Assembly (NCBI RefSeq): GCF_006968745.1
Contig: NZ_CP030118.1
Coordinates: 2,120,654 to 2,184,653 of the forward strand
DNA: 64,000 bases
Source: Brasilonema sennae CENA114
Lineage (GTDB): Bacteria > Cyanobacteriota > Cyanobacteriia > Cyanobacteriales > Nostocaceae
Direction of reading: 5' to 3'
The notes below the pieces were generated by a model, which saw nothing but the letters and a program-made list of their open reading frames with translations, made no database searches and was not told the DNA's origin. Numbering within the stretch: the stretch's first letter is position 1; every line of letters begins with the position of its first letter. This document shows, piece after piece, positions 1 to 9,492 of the stretch. The translations under genes were made by a program, and so were the position numbers.

Positions 1-11
1 ATGGAGTTTAT

Positions 12-716
12 GTGACAACACTCGAAAAGTTGGGACTTGGCTCTACATCTGCTCTTCTCAAAGCATCTTACAATCAACTATCTAGAATGACAGATGCAGG
101 CAATAGTCACCTAACAAAAAGACTGCCGCAAATTTACACCGTTACAGATTTACCAGAATTTTCTCAGTGGGGACGGGAACAAAAGCTAGTTAATATCATC
201 GAAAACTACATCGGTCTTCCTGTTGCCTTTCAGGGCGTACATTTACGTAAAGATTTTCCTAACGAAGATCAGTTTGGTACACTGTTATGGCATAAAGACT
301 CAGAAGACCGTCGGATGCTCAAAATGATCATTTATTTGTCCGATGTGGAAGAAAAACACGGTCCTTTTGAATACGTTCCGGTCTCTTTGACTCCTTTACA
401 CAGTCTCAATTATTACCGGATTTACTACAAGCTTTGGCAGTCGGGTTACTTAGGAATTACTGATGAACAGCTTAAGGAAGTCATCCCGCAAGACAAGTGG
501 AAATCATGTCCAGGTCCAGCAGGTACTGTGATTTTTACAGATCCAAAAGTCGCTTTACACCACGGAACACTACGGACAGAAGAAAGACCAGCACTCTTTT
601 TTACTTACACTGCAAACCCACCGAAGCGACCAGAACTTTGCACCCAGTACTGGGATGATACTTTTGCAAAACCAGAGCCATATCAAGAACCATCATCTGT
701 CACAGCTCTAAGATAG
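12..716 (+). CDS. Phytanoyl-CoA dioxygenase (PhyH)-like Fe(II)/2-oxoglutarate oxygenase, probably 5'-partial
   Basis: The 234-residue product has the iron-binding pattern of the PhyH branch of 2-oxoglutarate oxygenases: His94-x-Asp96 (WHKDSED) on one strand, then a distal His183/His184 and Arg188 (HHGTLR). Such enzymes hydroxylate small molecules or sugar/lipid intermediates; the substrate cannot be read here. The frame stays open upstream of the GTG at 12 to the window edge, and the roughly 60 residues expected before the first core strand are missing, so the true start probably lies outside the window. It precedes rfbC in the same direction, so a role in modifying a sugar or lipid-linked intermediate of the heterocyst polysaccharide is an inference from position. 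Confidence 0.75.
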   Translation: MTTLEKLGLGSTSALLKASYNQLSRMTDAGNSHLTKRLPQIYTVTDLPEFSQWGREQKLVNIIENYIGLPVAFQGVHLRKDFPNEDQFGTLLWHKDSEDRRMLKMIIYLSDVEEKHGPFEYVPVSLTPLHSLNYYRIYYKLWQSGYLGITDEQLKEVIPQDKWKSCPGPAGTVIFTDPKVALHHGTLRTEERPALFFTYTANPPKRPELCTQYWDDTFAKPEPYQEPSSVTALR

Positions 717-758
717 TGCGGTTCTTGAGTTGAAGAATTTCTTTGTGTTCTACTCCTG

Positions 759-851
759 TTGAAGCCCTTTTGGTGAGCAGTCATCTGTCTTCGGGTTACC
801 CTCGGTGCATAACGATTGCTGCCTCACCCCTATACCTCTACAGGGCTTCAA
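759..851. repeat. Long imperfect hairpin between the PhyH-like gene and rfbC
   Basis: A perfect 9-bp inverted pair (TTGAAGCCC at 759-767, GGGCTTCAA at 843-851) encloses a second near-perfect pair (GGTGAGCAG at 772-780, CTGCCTCACC at 819-828). The run of A after the right arm makes this a poor + strand terminator. It may be an interspersed element or a structured 5' leader of rfbC. Confidence 0.4.
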
Positions 852-931
852 AAAAAGTTGCAAAAAACACGAAGAAAAATCCGAAATGACCGAGTGCCAC
901 TGTGTAGTTAAGATTTCAAGCGAGGTTACCC

Positions 932-1483
932 ATGATTTTTGTAGAAACTGAACTCAAAGACGCGTACATCATTGATTTGGAACAAAAGCAGGATCATCGT
1001 GGTTTCTTTGCCCGTACTTTCTGCGCTCAAGAATTTGAGGCACATGGTTTAAAGCCAACGGTAGCCCAATGCAATCTATCTTTCAACTACAAAAAAGGGA
1101 CGCTGCGGGGAATGCATTATCAAACTCTACCAGCAGCAGAAACAAAATTAGTCCGCTGTACCCAAGGCGCTATCTATGACGTGATTATTGATATGCGTCC
1201 TGAGTCTCCAACTTACCTTCAATATATTGGTGTGGAATTAACCGCAGAAAATCATCGCGCCTTATATGTTCCAGAAATGTTCGCTCACGGCTATCAAACA
1301 CTAACAGACTCTGCTGAGGTCGGGTATCAGGTAGGAGAGTTTTACACACCTGGATATGAGCGGGGGTTGCGCTACGATGATCCATTTTTTAATATTCAAT
1401 GGCCATTGGAAGTAACTGATATTTCCGAGAAGGATAAGAATTGGCCTTTGATGAAAATGATGAGCGTTGGAGGAAATGTTTAG
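932..1483 (+). CDS. rfbC: dTDP-4-dehydrorhamnose 3,5-epimerase (RmlC/RfbC)
   Basis: The 183-residue cupin matches RmlC in length. The catalytic residues are at the expected places: His62 in RGMHYQ, Tyr132 in GYQVGEFY, and Asp168 in SEKDKNWP, the carboxylate that pairs with the histidine. His119 (MFAHG) is also conserved in the family. The reaction epimerises C3 and C5 of dTDP-4-keto-6-deoxyglucose on the way to dTDP-rhamnose, or related deoxysugars, in the cytoplasm. An rfbC-like gene followed by an NAD(P)-binding oxidoreductase is the arrangement I recall from the HEP island of Anabaena PCC 7120 (alr2830/alr2831). The ATG follows a weak purine-rich stretch (GCGAGG). Confidence 0.93.
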   Translation: MIFVETELKDAYIIDLEQKQDHRGFFARTFCAQEFEAHGLKPTVAQCNLSFNYKKGTLRGMHYQTLPAAETKLVRCTQGAIYDVIIDMRPESPTYLQYIGVELTAENHRALYVPEMFAHGYQTLTDSAEVGYQVGEFYTPGYERGLRYDDPFFNIQWPLEVTDISEKDKNWPLMKMMSVGGNV

Positions 1484-1564
1484 TTGTTAGTGGTGATGGG
1501 AAAAACGACTAATTAACAATCAACAACTAAGCAATTCGCAAATATTATTCTAGGAGATTAACCA

Positions 1565-2875
1565 ATGATTATCGTAGATCGCGCCTTACAAGCTCGTGCA
1601 GAAGCAGGTAACCCCATCAAGGTTGGGATGATTGGTGCTGGATTTATGGGACGCGGAATTGCCAATCAAATTAAAAATTCCGTTCCTGGTATGGAGTTGG
1701 TTGCTATCTCCAACCGAAGTGTTGATGCAGCTAAGCGAGCATATTCGGAAGCAGGTATTGAAGATAGCAAAGTCGTTTCCACGGTTACCGAATTAGAAGA
1801 GGCGATCGCCCGCAATCAATACGCAGTCACCGAAGATCCAATGTTACTGTGTCGCGCCGAGGGTATCGATGCTCTGATTGAAGTGACTGGTGCAGTAGAA
1901 TTTGGCGCTCATGTTGTGATGGAGGCGATCGCCCATCACAAGCACATCATTATGATGAACGCCGAATTAGATGGCACCATCGGTCCTATTCTCAAAGTTT
2001 ACGCTGACAAAGCAGGAGTTATCCTCACCGCTTGTGATGGGGATCAGCCAGGAGTGCAAATGAATCTCTACCGCTTCGTCAAGAGTATCGGCTTAACTCC
2101 ATTATTGTGTGGTAATATTAAGGGCTTACAAGACCCCTATCGCAACCCGACGACACAAGAAGCATTTGCCAAACGTTGGGGTCAAAAACCTCACATGGTC
2201 ACCAGCTTTGCTGATGGAACAAAGATATCCTTTGAGCAAGCAATAGTTGCCAATGCCACAGGTATGAAAGTTGCCAAGCGAGGAATGCTGGGATATGACT
2301 TTAACGGTCATGTTGATGAAATGACCAAAATGTACGATGTCGAACAACTCAAAGAACTGGGTGGTATCGTTGATTACGTCGTTGGTACAAAACCAGGTCC
2401 AGGGGTCTTTGTCTTTGGAACCCACGAGGATCCCAAGCAGCGTCACTACCTCAACTTGTACAAGTTAGGTGAAGGTCCGCTCTACAGCTTTTACACTCCT
2501 TATCACCTCTGTCACTTTGAGGTGCCATTGTCTGTTGCTCGCGCTGTTCTGTTCCAAGATTACGTCTTAAGTCCTTTAGGTGGTCCTCTGGTAGATGTGA
2601 TCACTACTGCCAAAATCGACCTCAAGGCTGGAGAAACCTTGGATGGCATTGGCTACTACATGACATACGGGCAATGTGAAAATTCCAACATCGTTCAAGA
2701 GCAAAACCTTTTACCAATAGGTCTAGCGGAAGGATGTCGCCTGAAGCGAGACATTTCAAAAGATCAAGTCTTGACCTACGACGATGTAGAACTCCCTGAA
2801 GACAGACTATGCGACAAACTGCGAACTGAGCAAAACGCTTATTTCACCAAATCTAAAACTTTAGCAGCAGTTTAA
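1565..2875 (+). CDS. NAD(P)-binding oxidoreductase with C-terminal SAF domain
   Basis: The 436-residue protein opens with a Rossmann fold: the glycine motif GAGFMGRG lies at residues 24-31, followed by a long homoserine-dehydrogenase-like domain. The last ~90 residues (GETLDGIGYYMTYGQ onwards) resemble an SAF/antifreeze-like domain. Proteins of this architecture usually sit in polysaccharide or nucleotide-sugar clusters; the precise substrate is not established to my knowledge. AGGAGATTAACC precedes the ATG as a good ribosome binding site. It lies 81 bp after rfbC on the same strand and is probably co-transcribed with it. Confidence 0.85.
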   Translation: MIIVDRALQARAEAGNPIKVGMIGAGFMGRGIANQIKNSVPGMELVAISNRSVDAAKRAYSEAGIEDSKVVSTVTELEEAIARNQYAVTEDPMLLCRAEGIDALIEVTGAVEFGAHVVMEAIAHHKHIIMMNAELDGTIGPILKVYADKAGVILTACDGDQPGVQMNLYRFVKSIGLTPLLCGNIKGLQDPYRNPTTQEAFAKRWGQKPHMVTSFADGTKISFEQAIVANATGMKVAKRGMLGYDFNGHVDEMTKMYDVEQLKELGGIVDYVVGTKPGPGVFVFGTHEDPKQRHYLNLYKLGEGPLYSFYTPYHLCHFEVPLSVARAVLFQDYVLSPLGGPLVDVITTAKIDLKAGETLDGIGYYMTYGQCENSNIVQEQNLLPIGLAEGCRLKRDISKDQVLTYDDVELPEDRLCDKLRTEQNAYFTKSKTLAAV

Positions 2876-3614
2876 ATAATTTCTTCATCCGAAGTTAACT
2901 AATACTTCATGTTATAAGGTTGACTTCGGTACAAAAAAAAGCATAGGTTGAGTAGTAAAGAATCTCTGGTCTTATGCAAAGGTTATGCAAAGGCTATGAG
3001 GTTCTTCTTTCGATTTGATGTTATTCCAAACATAATAAATCTTTAACTACTCTTCCAACTCAGGACACTTATGCGAGATCAGTTAGTTCAGCGTACACTT
3101 AGCATCGATAATTTATTATCACACAAAATTCAAGTTCGTCAACAAATGCGCCGAAAGGTTTCACTCCAGGCAAATCGGCCTGCTATTGGTAACGTACTGA
3201 TTTAATACGTTAGCGAAGCCATCGCCCAATCCGGAATTCTTTTAGAGTTATTGCGGTACCTTGTTTGGATATTATGGTATAAGCTATTACCATTTAAGCT
3301 CTTTTTGCAATACTTCGCTCACGCTCACCGACTGTGTATCAGTTCTGTTCATCAACAACATAAGCAAGTAGCCAATATAAATCTCAACTTCCCAATTTAC
3401 CCAATGGGTTACTAACTTCTTTCTTCTCTCGTTACAAAATATTTATTAAAAATTAACACTCGTAAAATCATGTTTTAGTATCTTGAGAACAAGTAGGGGG
3501 TTGAATCAGATTTGCATTTAGAGTCTGTGATCTGTGAAGTGTCGGTGCAGTCTTCGGAGCAAACCTATCACCACTTGTAAATAGTTGTATAGAGTCAATA
3601 AATTAAGGAAAAGT
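2876..3614. other. Intergenic region before the first GT4 gene
   Basis: This ~740-bp AT-rich gap has no convincing gene. It contains a 44-codon frame at 3071-3205 (ATG start, TAA stop; basic, begins MRDQLVQRTL) with no clear ribosome binding site; it may be a gene remnant. The stretch around 3205-3240 and 3312-3345 (TTAGCGAAGCCATCGCCC, CTTCGCTCACGCTCACC) looks like interspersed-repeat debris. A promoter for the downstream GT/wzc pair probably lies here but cannot be located with confidence. Confidence 0.4.
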
Positions 3615-4715
3615 ATGAAAATTGCCTTGGTGCATGATTATTTAACCCAGAAAGGAGGGGCAGAGCGCGTTTTCGAGTTACTCTGTAAGCGCTACCCCCA
3701 AGCAGATGTTTTTACTTCCTTATACGACCCGGAAAAAACCATTGACATTGGCGAGCGCATTGTCAATACAACCTTCCTACAAAATATTCCAGGAGCAGCG
3801 AAATATTTTCGCCTGATGGCTCCCTTATATTTTCCAGCCTTTCGCGCCTTAGATTTGCAAGACTACGACCTTATTATCAGCAGTAGCACAAGCTTTGCCA
3901 AAGCAGTACGCAAGAACCAAAAGAGCCGCCATATTTGCTTTTGTCATAACATTACCCGTTTTTTGTGGGACACAGAAACTTATTTACGTGAGTACGGAGA
4001 TTATCGATATTTTGCTCCATTAATCGACCAAGTTTTTGAAATGATGAGAAAGGTAGACCTTGTCTATGCACAGGAACCTGACCTTTACATTGCTAACTCC
4101 AGCATTGTAGCTCGTCGGATTAAAAGTACTTACCGTAAAGATGCCATTGTTATTAACTATCCGATTGACACGAGTAAATTTGTTTTTTCAGATACAAAAG
4201 AAGATTTTTATCTTGCCTCGGCTCGGATGATCAGCTACAAACGTCTTGATATAATAGTCGAAGCTTTTAACTGGCTGGGATGGCGGTTGCTGATATCAGG
4301 AAGTGGTCCAGAAAAGGAGAGGTTAAAGTCTCAAGCATTATCCAATATTGAGTTTTTAGGACACGTAACTGATATAGAACGCACTCAGTTGTTTTCTAAA
4401 GCAAAGTCTGTTATAGTTGCAGCCCTAGAAGATTATGGTTTAGTTCCAGTAGAGGCCAATGCTAGTGGAACACCTGTCATCGCTTTTGGAGCGGGTGGGG
4501 TATTAGATACTCAAATACCTGGTAAAACAGGAGTCTTTTTTAAGAAACAAACACCTGAATCACTCCAAGCTGCACTACTAGAAGCCAGGGAAATCGATTG
4601 GGATTACAACAACATCCGTAGTCATGCAGTGGCAAACTTTTCGGAAGAAGCTTTCTTTAACAAAGTTGAGCAAGTTATTGAACAAGCTTGTACTGTAAAT
4701 ACATTATTCATTTAA
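3615..4715 (+). CDS. Glycosyltransferase family 4 (GT-B fold)
   Basis: The protein (366 residues from the ATG at 3615) begins MKIALVHDYLTQKGGAERVF, the N-terminal nucleotide-binding start of many retaining GT4 enzymes. The C-terminal half carries the donor-site motif EDYGLVPVEANASGTPVIAF (E-x7-E type). I chose 3615 over the upstream TTG at 3585 because AAGGAAA sits just before it and family members start here. It would add a sugar from an NDP-sugar to a lipid-linked intermediate at the inner face of the membrane. It precedes the wzc-like gene by 24 bp and is likely in the same operon. HEP-island position matches a GT gene in Anabaena. Confidence 0.88.
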   Translation: MKIALVHDYLTQKGGAERVFELLCKRYPQADVFTSLYDPEKTIDIGERIVNTTFLQNIPGAAKYFRLMAPLYFPAFRALDLQDYDLIISSSTSFAKAVRKNQKSRHICFCHNITRFLWDTETYLREYGDYRYFAPLIDQVFEMMRKVDLVYAQEPDLYIANSSIVARRIKSTYRKDAIVINYPIDTSKFVFSDTKEDFYLASARMISYKRLDIIVEAFNWLGWRLLISGSGPEKERLKSQALSNIEFLGHVTDIERTQLFSKAKSVIVAALEDYGLVPVEANASGTPVIAFGAGGVLDTQIPGKTGVFFKKQTPESLQAALLEAREIDWDYNNIRSHAVANFSEEAFFNKVEQVIEQACTVNTLFI

Positions 4716-4739
4716 TTTGTTAGCTGAGGGATAGTAAAA

Positions 4740-6968
4740 GTGGTTCAGAGCAGTCTTAGTCCATACGGAAATCCAGTTACTGAGTCAGAACCGGGTTACG
4801 GACAACTATTTGCGGTTTTAATCCGCAGATTTCCTTGGTTTTTAGCTGCATTTGTGGCTTCTGTGGCCGTTGCAGGTGTGATGACAAAAAGAACAGATCC
4901 TACCTATAGAAGCTCAATGCAGCTGTTGGTAGAACCTAACTATCAGGGAACGAAAGAAGGTAGTGGTGTAGACAGTCAGTTTACCGATCCTACTGTTCAG
5001 GTAGACGCTGCAACCCAACTGAGCTTGATGCAAAGTTCTCCACTCCTCAAAAAAGCAGTGACTGAACTCAAGCGCGAATATCCAGACATGACGGTAGGTG
5101 AGTTAAAAGGTTCTTTGGTTTTGAGTCAAATTAAAAACAAAGACGATAATGTTGCTACTAAAATATTTGACGTCAAATATACCGAAAAAGACCCAATTAA
5201 AACACATAAGGTTCTGCAAGCAATTCAGAAAGTTTATCTAGGTTACAACATTCAGCAGCAGAATGAGCGTTTAAGAAAAGGGCTTAAAGTTATTCAAGAA
5301 CAGTTAGAGAAAGCAAAAAAAGAAGTTACCTCGTCTGAGGCTAACTTACAAAGGTTTCGCAGAACGCAACAACTTATAGACCCTGAGTCCCAGTCAAAAG
5401 CTATACAGGACGAATTAAGCAGAATTTCGCAAGAACGCGGCACAGTTCTTTCTCTGTATAAAGAAGCTAATGCTACGTATACAAATATACAAAAACAACT
5501 TCAAAGTACACCACAGACTGCTCTTGTCGAAGCTCGTCTGAGTCAGTCTACTCGCTATCAAGGACTACTGAACGAAATTCAAAAAACAGAACTGTCTCTA
5601 GCACAAGAACGCTTGCGGTTTACAGAGGAAGCTCCAAGCGTGCAGAAGTTGGCAGGTCAACTTCAAAGTCAAAAGGCACTATTGCAAGAAGAGCAAAGAC
5701 GAACCTTAGGGGGAGAGTCTTCTCAAGCAACTGCCCAAGCACCGTCTTTGTTAGAGCAAGGACAGAAAAGCGCAATTGATCTCAACCTTGCTGCGAAGTT
5801 GGTGGATACACAAACCACAATAGTATCTTTAGAAGCAAAAGATAAAGTTCTGGGCAACAAAGAGCAAGAACTACGTGAGCAACTCACAAAATTTCCCAAT
5901 TTGTTAGCTGAGTACGGTCGCCTACAGCCGCAAGTACAACTGAGCCGGGAAAGATTGCAGGAACTTTTGAAAGCAGAACAGCGATTACGGCAAGAAATTG
6001 CCAAAGGAGGATTTAACTGGGAAATCGTGGAAGAACCTCAAGTAGGTGAACAGTTGGGTCCCAACCTCCAGCAAAATCTCATGCTAGGTGCAGTAGTTGG
6101 GTTGATGTTAGGAGGTATTGCTGCCTTCATCCGTGAAGCAGCCGATGATTCTGTACATACCACAGCTGAGTTGGAAAGGCAGGTTTCTTTACCGATACTG
6201 GGAACAACTCCCAAGTTACCACCTGCTAAAACCAGAGAATCAGTTATCAAGTTACCATTTGGTAAGCCAGATGTCCCTGCTCCTTGGACAATTCAGGTAT
6301 TGCAATCTTCACCGCGTTGGGAATCGCTAGATCTGATTTATAAAAACATTGAACTTTTGAACTCTGTTGCTTCGTTCAAATCTTTAATGATTACCTCGGC
6401 TTTATCTGATGACGGTAAGTCTGGTCTAGCATTGGGCTTAGCAATGAGTGCAGCTCGTTTACATAAACGCGTACTGCTCATTGATGCCAACCTACGTGAA
6501 CCCAGTCTGCACAAACAGCTAAATCTCCCGAACGAACAGGGGCTTTCTACTCTATTAGCAAGTGAGGTCACAATACCCAATCAGATTAGTATCCAATCCT
6601 CAGGCTCATCTTATATCGACATTTTGACCGCAGGACCAACACCTGCTGATCCAGCTAATCTGCTAAGTTCTCCTCGGATGCAGCAATTAATGGCATCATT
6701 TGAGAAGAACTATGATTTGGTAGTTGTAGATTCAACCCCAGTTCTTGGCTTAGTTGATGCGATGCTTACCGCATCATCTTGTCGTGGCGTGGTTATGGTA
6801 GCTAGCATAGGTAGAGTAACTCGAACTCAACTCACACAAGCTACAGCCATGCTGAGCCGGTTAAACTTACTTGGAGTTGTGGCAAATGGGGTATCAAACT
6901 CTAATAGTACATTTGTGCCATATACACATCAACAACGATTTGCACTGCAACAAGCAGTGGAGAAATAA
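4740..6968 (+). CDS. Wzc-like polysaccharide co-polymerase / tyrosine autokinase
   Basis: The 742-residue protein has the bacterial tyrosine-kinase chain-length regulator layout. A first membrane segment lies near residues 31-49, then a Wzz-type periplasmic domain with a long coiled coil (about 180-330), a second membrane segment near 445-463, and a CpsD-type cytoplasmic ATPase. The Walker A lysine is Lys560 (SDDGKS), the A' motif LLIDANLREP has Asp582, and Walker B is LVVVDSTP. The usual Tyr-rich C-terminal tail is absent: only one Tyr occurs in the last 17 residues. GTG start with GAGGGATAGTAAAA upstream. In the HEP island it would set chain length or couple export to synthesis. Confidence 0.88.
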   Translation: MVQSSLSPYGNPVTESEPGYGQLFAVLIRRFPWFLAAFVASVAVAGVMTKRTDPTYRSSMQLLVEPNYQGTKEGSGVDSQFTDPTVQVDAATQLSLMQSSPLLKKAVTELKREYPDMTVGELKGSLVLSQIKNKDDNVATKIFDVKYTEKDPIKTHKVLQAIQKVYLGYNIQQQNERLRKGLKVIQEQLEKAKKEVTSSEANLQRFRRTQQLIDPESQSKAIQDELSRISQERGTVLSLYKEANATYTNIQKQLQSTPQTALVEARLSQSTRYQGLLNEIQKTELSLAQERLRFTEEAPSVQKLAGQLQSQKALLQEEQRRTLGGESSQATAQAPSLLEQGQKSAIDLNLAAKLVDTQTTIVSLEAKDKVLGNKEQELREQLTKFPNLLAEYGRLQPQVQLSRERLQELLKAEQRLRQEIAKGGFNWEIVEEPQVGEQLGPNLQQNLMLGAVVGLMLGGIAAFIREAADDSVHTTAELERQVSLPILGTTPKLPPAKTRESVIKLPFGKPDVPAPWTIQVLQSSPRWESLDLIYKNIELLNSVASFKSLMITSALSDDGKSGLALGLAMSAARLHKRVLLIDANLREPSLHKQLNLPNEQGLSTLLASEVTIPNQISIQSSGSSYIDILTAGPTPADPANLLSSPRMQQLMASFEKNYDLVVVDSTPVLGLVDAMLTASSCRGVVMVASIGRVTRTQLTQATAMLSRLNLLGVVANGVSNSNSTFVPYTHQQRFALQQAVEK

Positions 6969-7061
6969 AACTACCGCACAGCTGAGTGCAAGGCGTACAC
7001 TACAAAGAACATAGGTGGCTCGACAAACGAGAACCAACGCACGACAAAAATATAAATAAAG

Positions 7062-7103
7062 CGGCACATGCCACGTAGAAAAGCATATGCCGTATTTTTT
7101 ATT
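7062..7103 (+). terminator. Intrinsic terminator after the wzc-like gene
   Basis: A 10-bp stem with one mismatch (CGGCACATGC at 7062-7071, GCATATGCCG at 7083-7092) is followed by a T-rich tail (TATTTTTTATT). It ends the GT4-wzc transcription unit about 95 bp after the stop codon. Confidence 0.65.
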
Positions 7104-7332
7104 AGTAGGGGCACGAGTTTCACGCTCCTACTCCTCGCCATACCGATGGTATAACGAGGTTTTATTTTCTCTTCCCACAACAACAGCACCCTTGGCGGTG
7201 CATTGTGGCAGCACGAGTTACCTACTCTCTGGTGCCTTGGGATCCCCCTTCCTTCTTTAAGATAAGTAATTAAGCAGATTTGGTATTAATTAAAAGACAA
7301 AATCTTAATTGTTTATTGTGTCTTATCGAAAA

Positions 7333-7356
7333 GAACTCAGAACTCAGAACTCAGAA
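7333..7356. repeat. Heptanucleotide tandem repeat GAACTCA (3+ units)
   Basis: Three uninterrupted copies of GAACTCA followed by GAA. The same heptamer occurs four times at 29065-29092. Short tandemly repeated heptamers (STRR) are characteristic of heterocystous cyanobacteria. Confidence 0.85.
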
Positions 7357-7439
7357 TAAGAAAGAAAAACAAGCGCATAAATTGTAGAGTTCACCGAACG
7401 GAAGTCTTTGGGTTTAAAACCCCACCGTCTATACGGTCG

Positions 7440-7830
7440 CCAGTACTGCGGGAGGGGAGCCAGTCCGTTGCCCAGAGCAGCGCCTTGCGGTGAATCCAGC
7501 GCTGCAGGCGGGTTTCCCGCCGTAGGCGACGGGCGTTCCCGGAGGGAGCCAGTCCTTGATGAGGGTTTCCCGACAGAGGGACCTGGCGTTGGGGTTCCCC
7601 CAAAGTCTGTCGGGGGAAGCAACCCAAGCGACGAGCTTTGACCGTTGTGGCGACTGCGGGGGGTTCCCAAGGCACGTTTTCGGGGGAAGCTTCCCCCGAA
7701 AAGCTGCCGCCCCGTTGTAGGATCTGGCGTTTTCCCTGGTGCAGGATAAGAGCGTTGTATTCAATTGGTTGGGGCGGCACGTTTTGGGTAAGAAGCTTCT
7801 TACCCAAAAGCTGCCTTGTTTGAATACCAA
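7440..7830. repeat. Composite GC-rich interspersed repeat block with perfect palindromes
   Basis: A mosaic of short GC-rich modules (GCGCCTTGCGGTGAATCC, GGCGGGTTTCCCGCC, CGTTCCCGGAGGGAGCC) that reappears in another order at 43978-44400. It includes two perfect palindromes centred on AAGCTT: 26 nt at 7677-7702 and 28 nt at 7782-7809, each inside the frame GGCACGTTTT...AAAAGCTGCC. Open frames of 60-138 codons exist here on both strands, but they are artefacts of the repeat's composition. Confidence 0.8.
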
Positions 7831-8121
7831 TACATTTGATTGCTGAGTTCTGGGTTCTGACCTATGTGTTCTTCTTCAAGATATTTGAAGGCAGAGTATA
7901 TAACTATCTCTTCCCAAAAAGCACAATCAAAATGTATCGTAAATTAAATTACTTACGAACAAGATAAATTACCTTGTATTCATACGTTTTTTATATTGAT
8001 GGAAAAAACTTAATCAATTATAGACATTCATTTTACTCATAATAAATTTATTACAAGAAAAGTCAAATATTTGGGCACATATAATTCGTTACTAAAGATG
8101 TAAAAAACAGGGAAAATAATG

Positions 8122-8150
8122 GCCGGAAAAGCCAGTTTTACGGCTTTTTG
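8122..8150 (+). terminator. Terminator-like hairpin without an obvious gene
   Basis: The stem GCCGGAAAA / TTTTACGGC (one mismatch, 8122-8144) is followed by TTTTTG. No coding gene precedes it, so it could end an unrecognised small RNA in 7860-8120 or be repeat debris. Confidence 0.35.
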
Positions 8151-8279
8151 CTGTATAATAATGAATATAATTCGCATCACAAAGTAAAAAATCAGGCTTC
8201 AAGAAACATTTTTTTATATCAATTCTCGATGATAGCTTGTGTGGCATAGCCATAGATCCACTTAATATTTATTAAACAA

Positions 8280-8851
8280 ACTGCCAAGGGCGATAGGCGT
8301 AGCCGTGCCGTAGGCATAGGGTATCTGCGGGACATAGACGCCTTATACCGTTTCACTTTAACGTTGATACATATGGGCAACTAGGGGAAGTAGGGGGAGT
8401 AGGGGAAGTAGAGGAGTAGGTGAGACAGCGCTCTTGGTAGGGTTTCCCGACAGCCAGGCGACTGCGTTCGCCCAAGCCGCGTGTCGTTCAGCGTTTGCGT
8501 AAGCGCAAGCGCACGAATCGAGCGAAGGCGCAGCGTCTCCGTAGGAGATACAAAGCAGCGTGTCCCCTTGGGACTCAGCGCGCCCTTCGGCGCTAGCTGT
8601 GCCGAAGGCTCAGACATACCCGAAGGGGGAAGTGAAATGTATCAGGATTTTCGTCAAAGGGTATTAGGAATATCCAAATAAAAAAATGCCCAACAAGAAT
8701 GCCTATGCCTGACGCCACGGCTATCGCCTTACGGCAACGCAAAGCGCACACAATAATGAGTTGGTGTACGAGTTAGCGCAAAGTCTGCCGGACAGAGGAT
8801 TCTGCCCGGCGAGCTTTGCGCGTGGAGGTCGTCAAGCGTGGGCATTTTTTT
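8280..8851. repeat. Cluster of interspersed repeats upstream of hepC
   Basis: Several families are adjacent. 8290-8345 holds the GGCGTAGCCGTGCC module, also seen at 44168-44200. 8383-8422 is a purine repeat (GGGGAAGTAGGG units) like that at 32165-32204. 8460-8640 holds the module CGCAGCGTCTCCGTAGGAG, also at 43126-43190. 8680-8692 and 8839-8851 form a perfect 13-bp inverted repeat (TGGGCATTTTTTT) around a 146-bp GC-rich core. No gene is supported. Confidence 0.75.
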
Positions 8852-9492
8852 CTTGTAAGTGCCTTAGACGCTTAGTAATTCGGGGAACGCAGTCTTGGAC
8901 GCGACTTCCTATCAGTTCCCGGTGCCCTCATCTCCTGCTGCCTTGTTTATTGAAAATATTTGAACCACTAAAATTTTTATCAGCGTAGAAAGTTAGTGTA
9001 GATAACTAAAATTACTGATCTGGTCTGTTTTGATTAGTTGTGATAGCTATACTTATTTTTAATAACGATTTCAAATCACATAAGGTGACAATAAAGATTC
9101 TTGTTTCGTAATTATACAAGTTCTGTTATTCATAGGATCTTAATAATTATCGCAAAAACGTCCTTGATGTTTAAAGACTAAATAAAGAATCTCTATATGT
9201 AACCGTTATTCTTACAGCGTCTTATATCCTAGATATTAAATCCCCCCTCAAAAAGACAAGAGTGGACTTTCCCCAGAGCTATCTGAAAACTACTATTGTT
9301 GTATGAAATACATTTTTGGTCAAAAAAATTAACCAAGATGTGCAATTGTTAATAGGGATAATTGTGTTATCTTTTTTTCGACTCGATTACGTCCAGTTTG
9401 ATAGCAAAGAGTAAAATCCAGCTTGGACTGTTTGGGTTTAGTAGCCTTTAATATTAGGTCAGCAATCTACCATACTATGAGTGAAAATACAT
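8852..9492. other. AT-rich leader region of hepC
   Basis: About 640 bp without a gene, presumably holding the hepC promoter. I see no convincing NtcA box. A 16-codon frame (ATG at 9478, TAA ending 9528) starts just before and overlaps the hepC start in another frame. Confidence 0.4.

Noticed and set aside
7344-7830. Several overlapping open frames of 77-138 codons on both strands
   Set aside because: They lie in a mosaic of GC-rich interspersed repeats that recurs at 43978-44440; their products are Gly/Pro/Arg-rich and differ by frame, as expected from repeats.
8381-8988. Open frames of 66-78 codons
   Set aside because: They are built from repeat modules shared with 42940-43190 and have no start signals.
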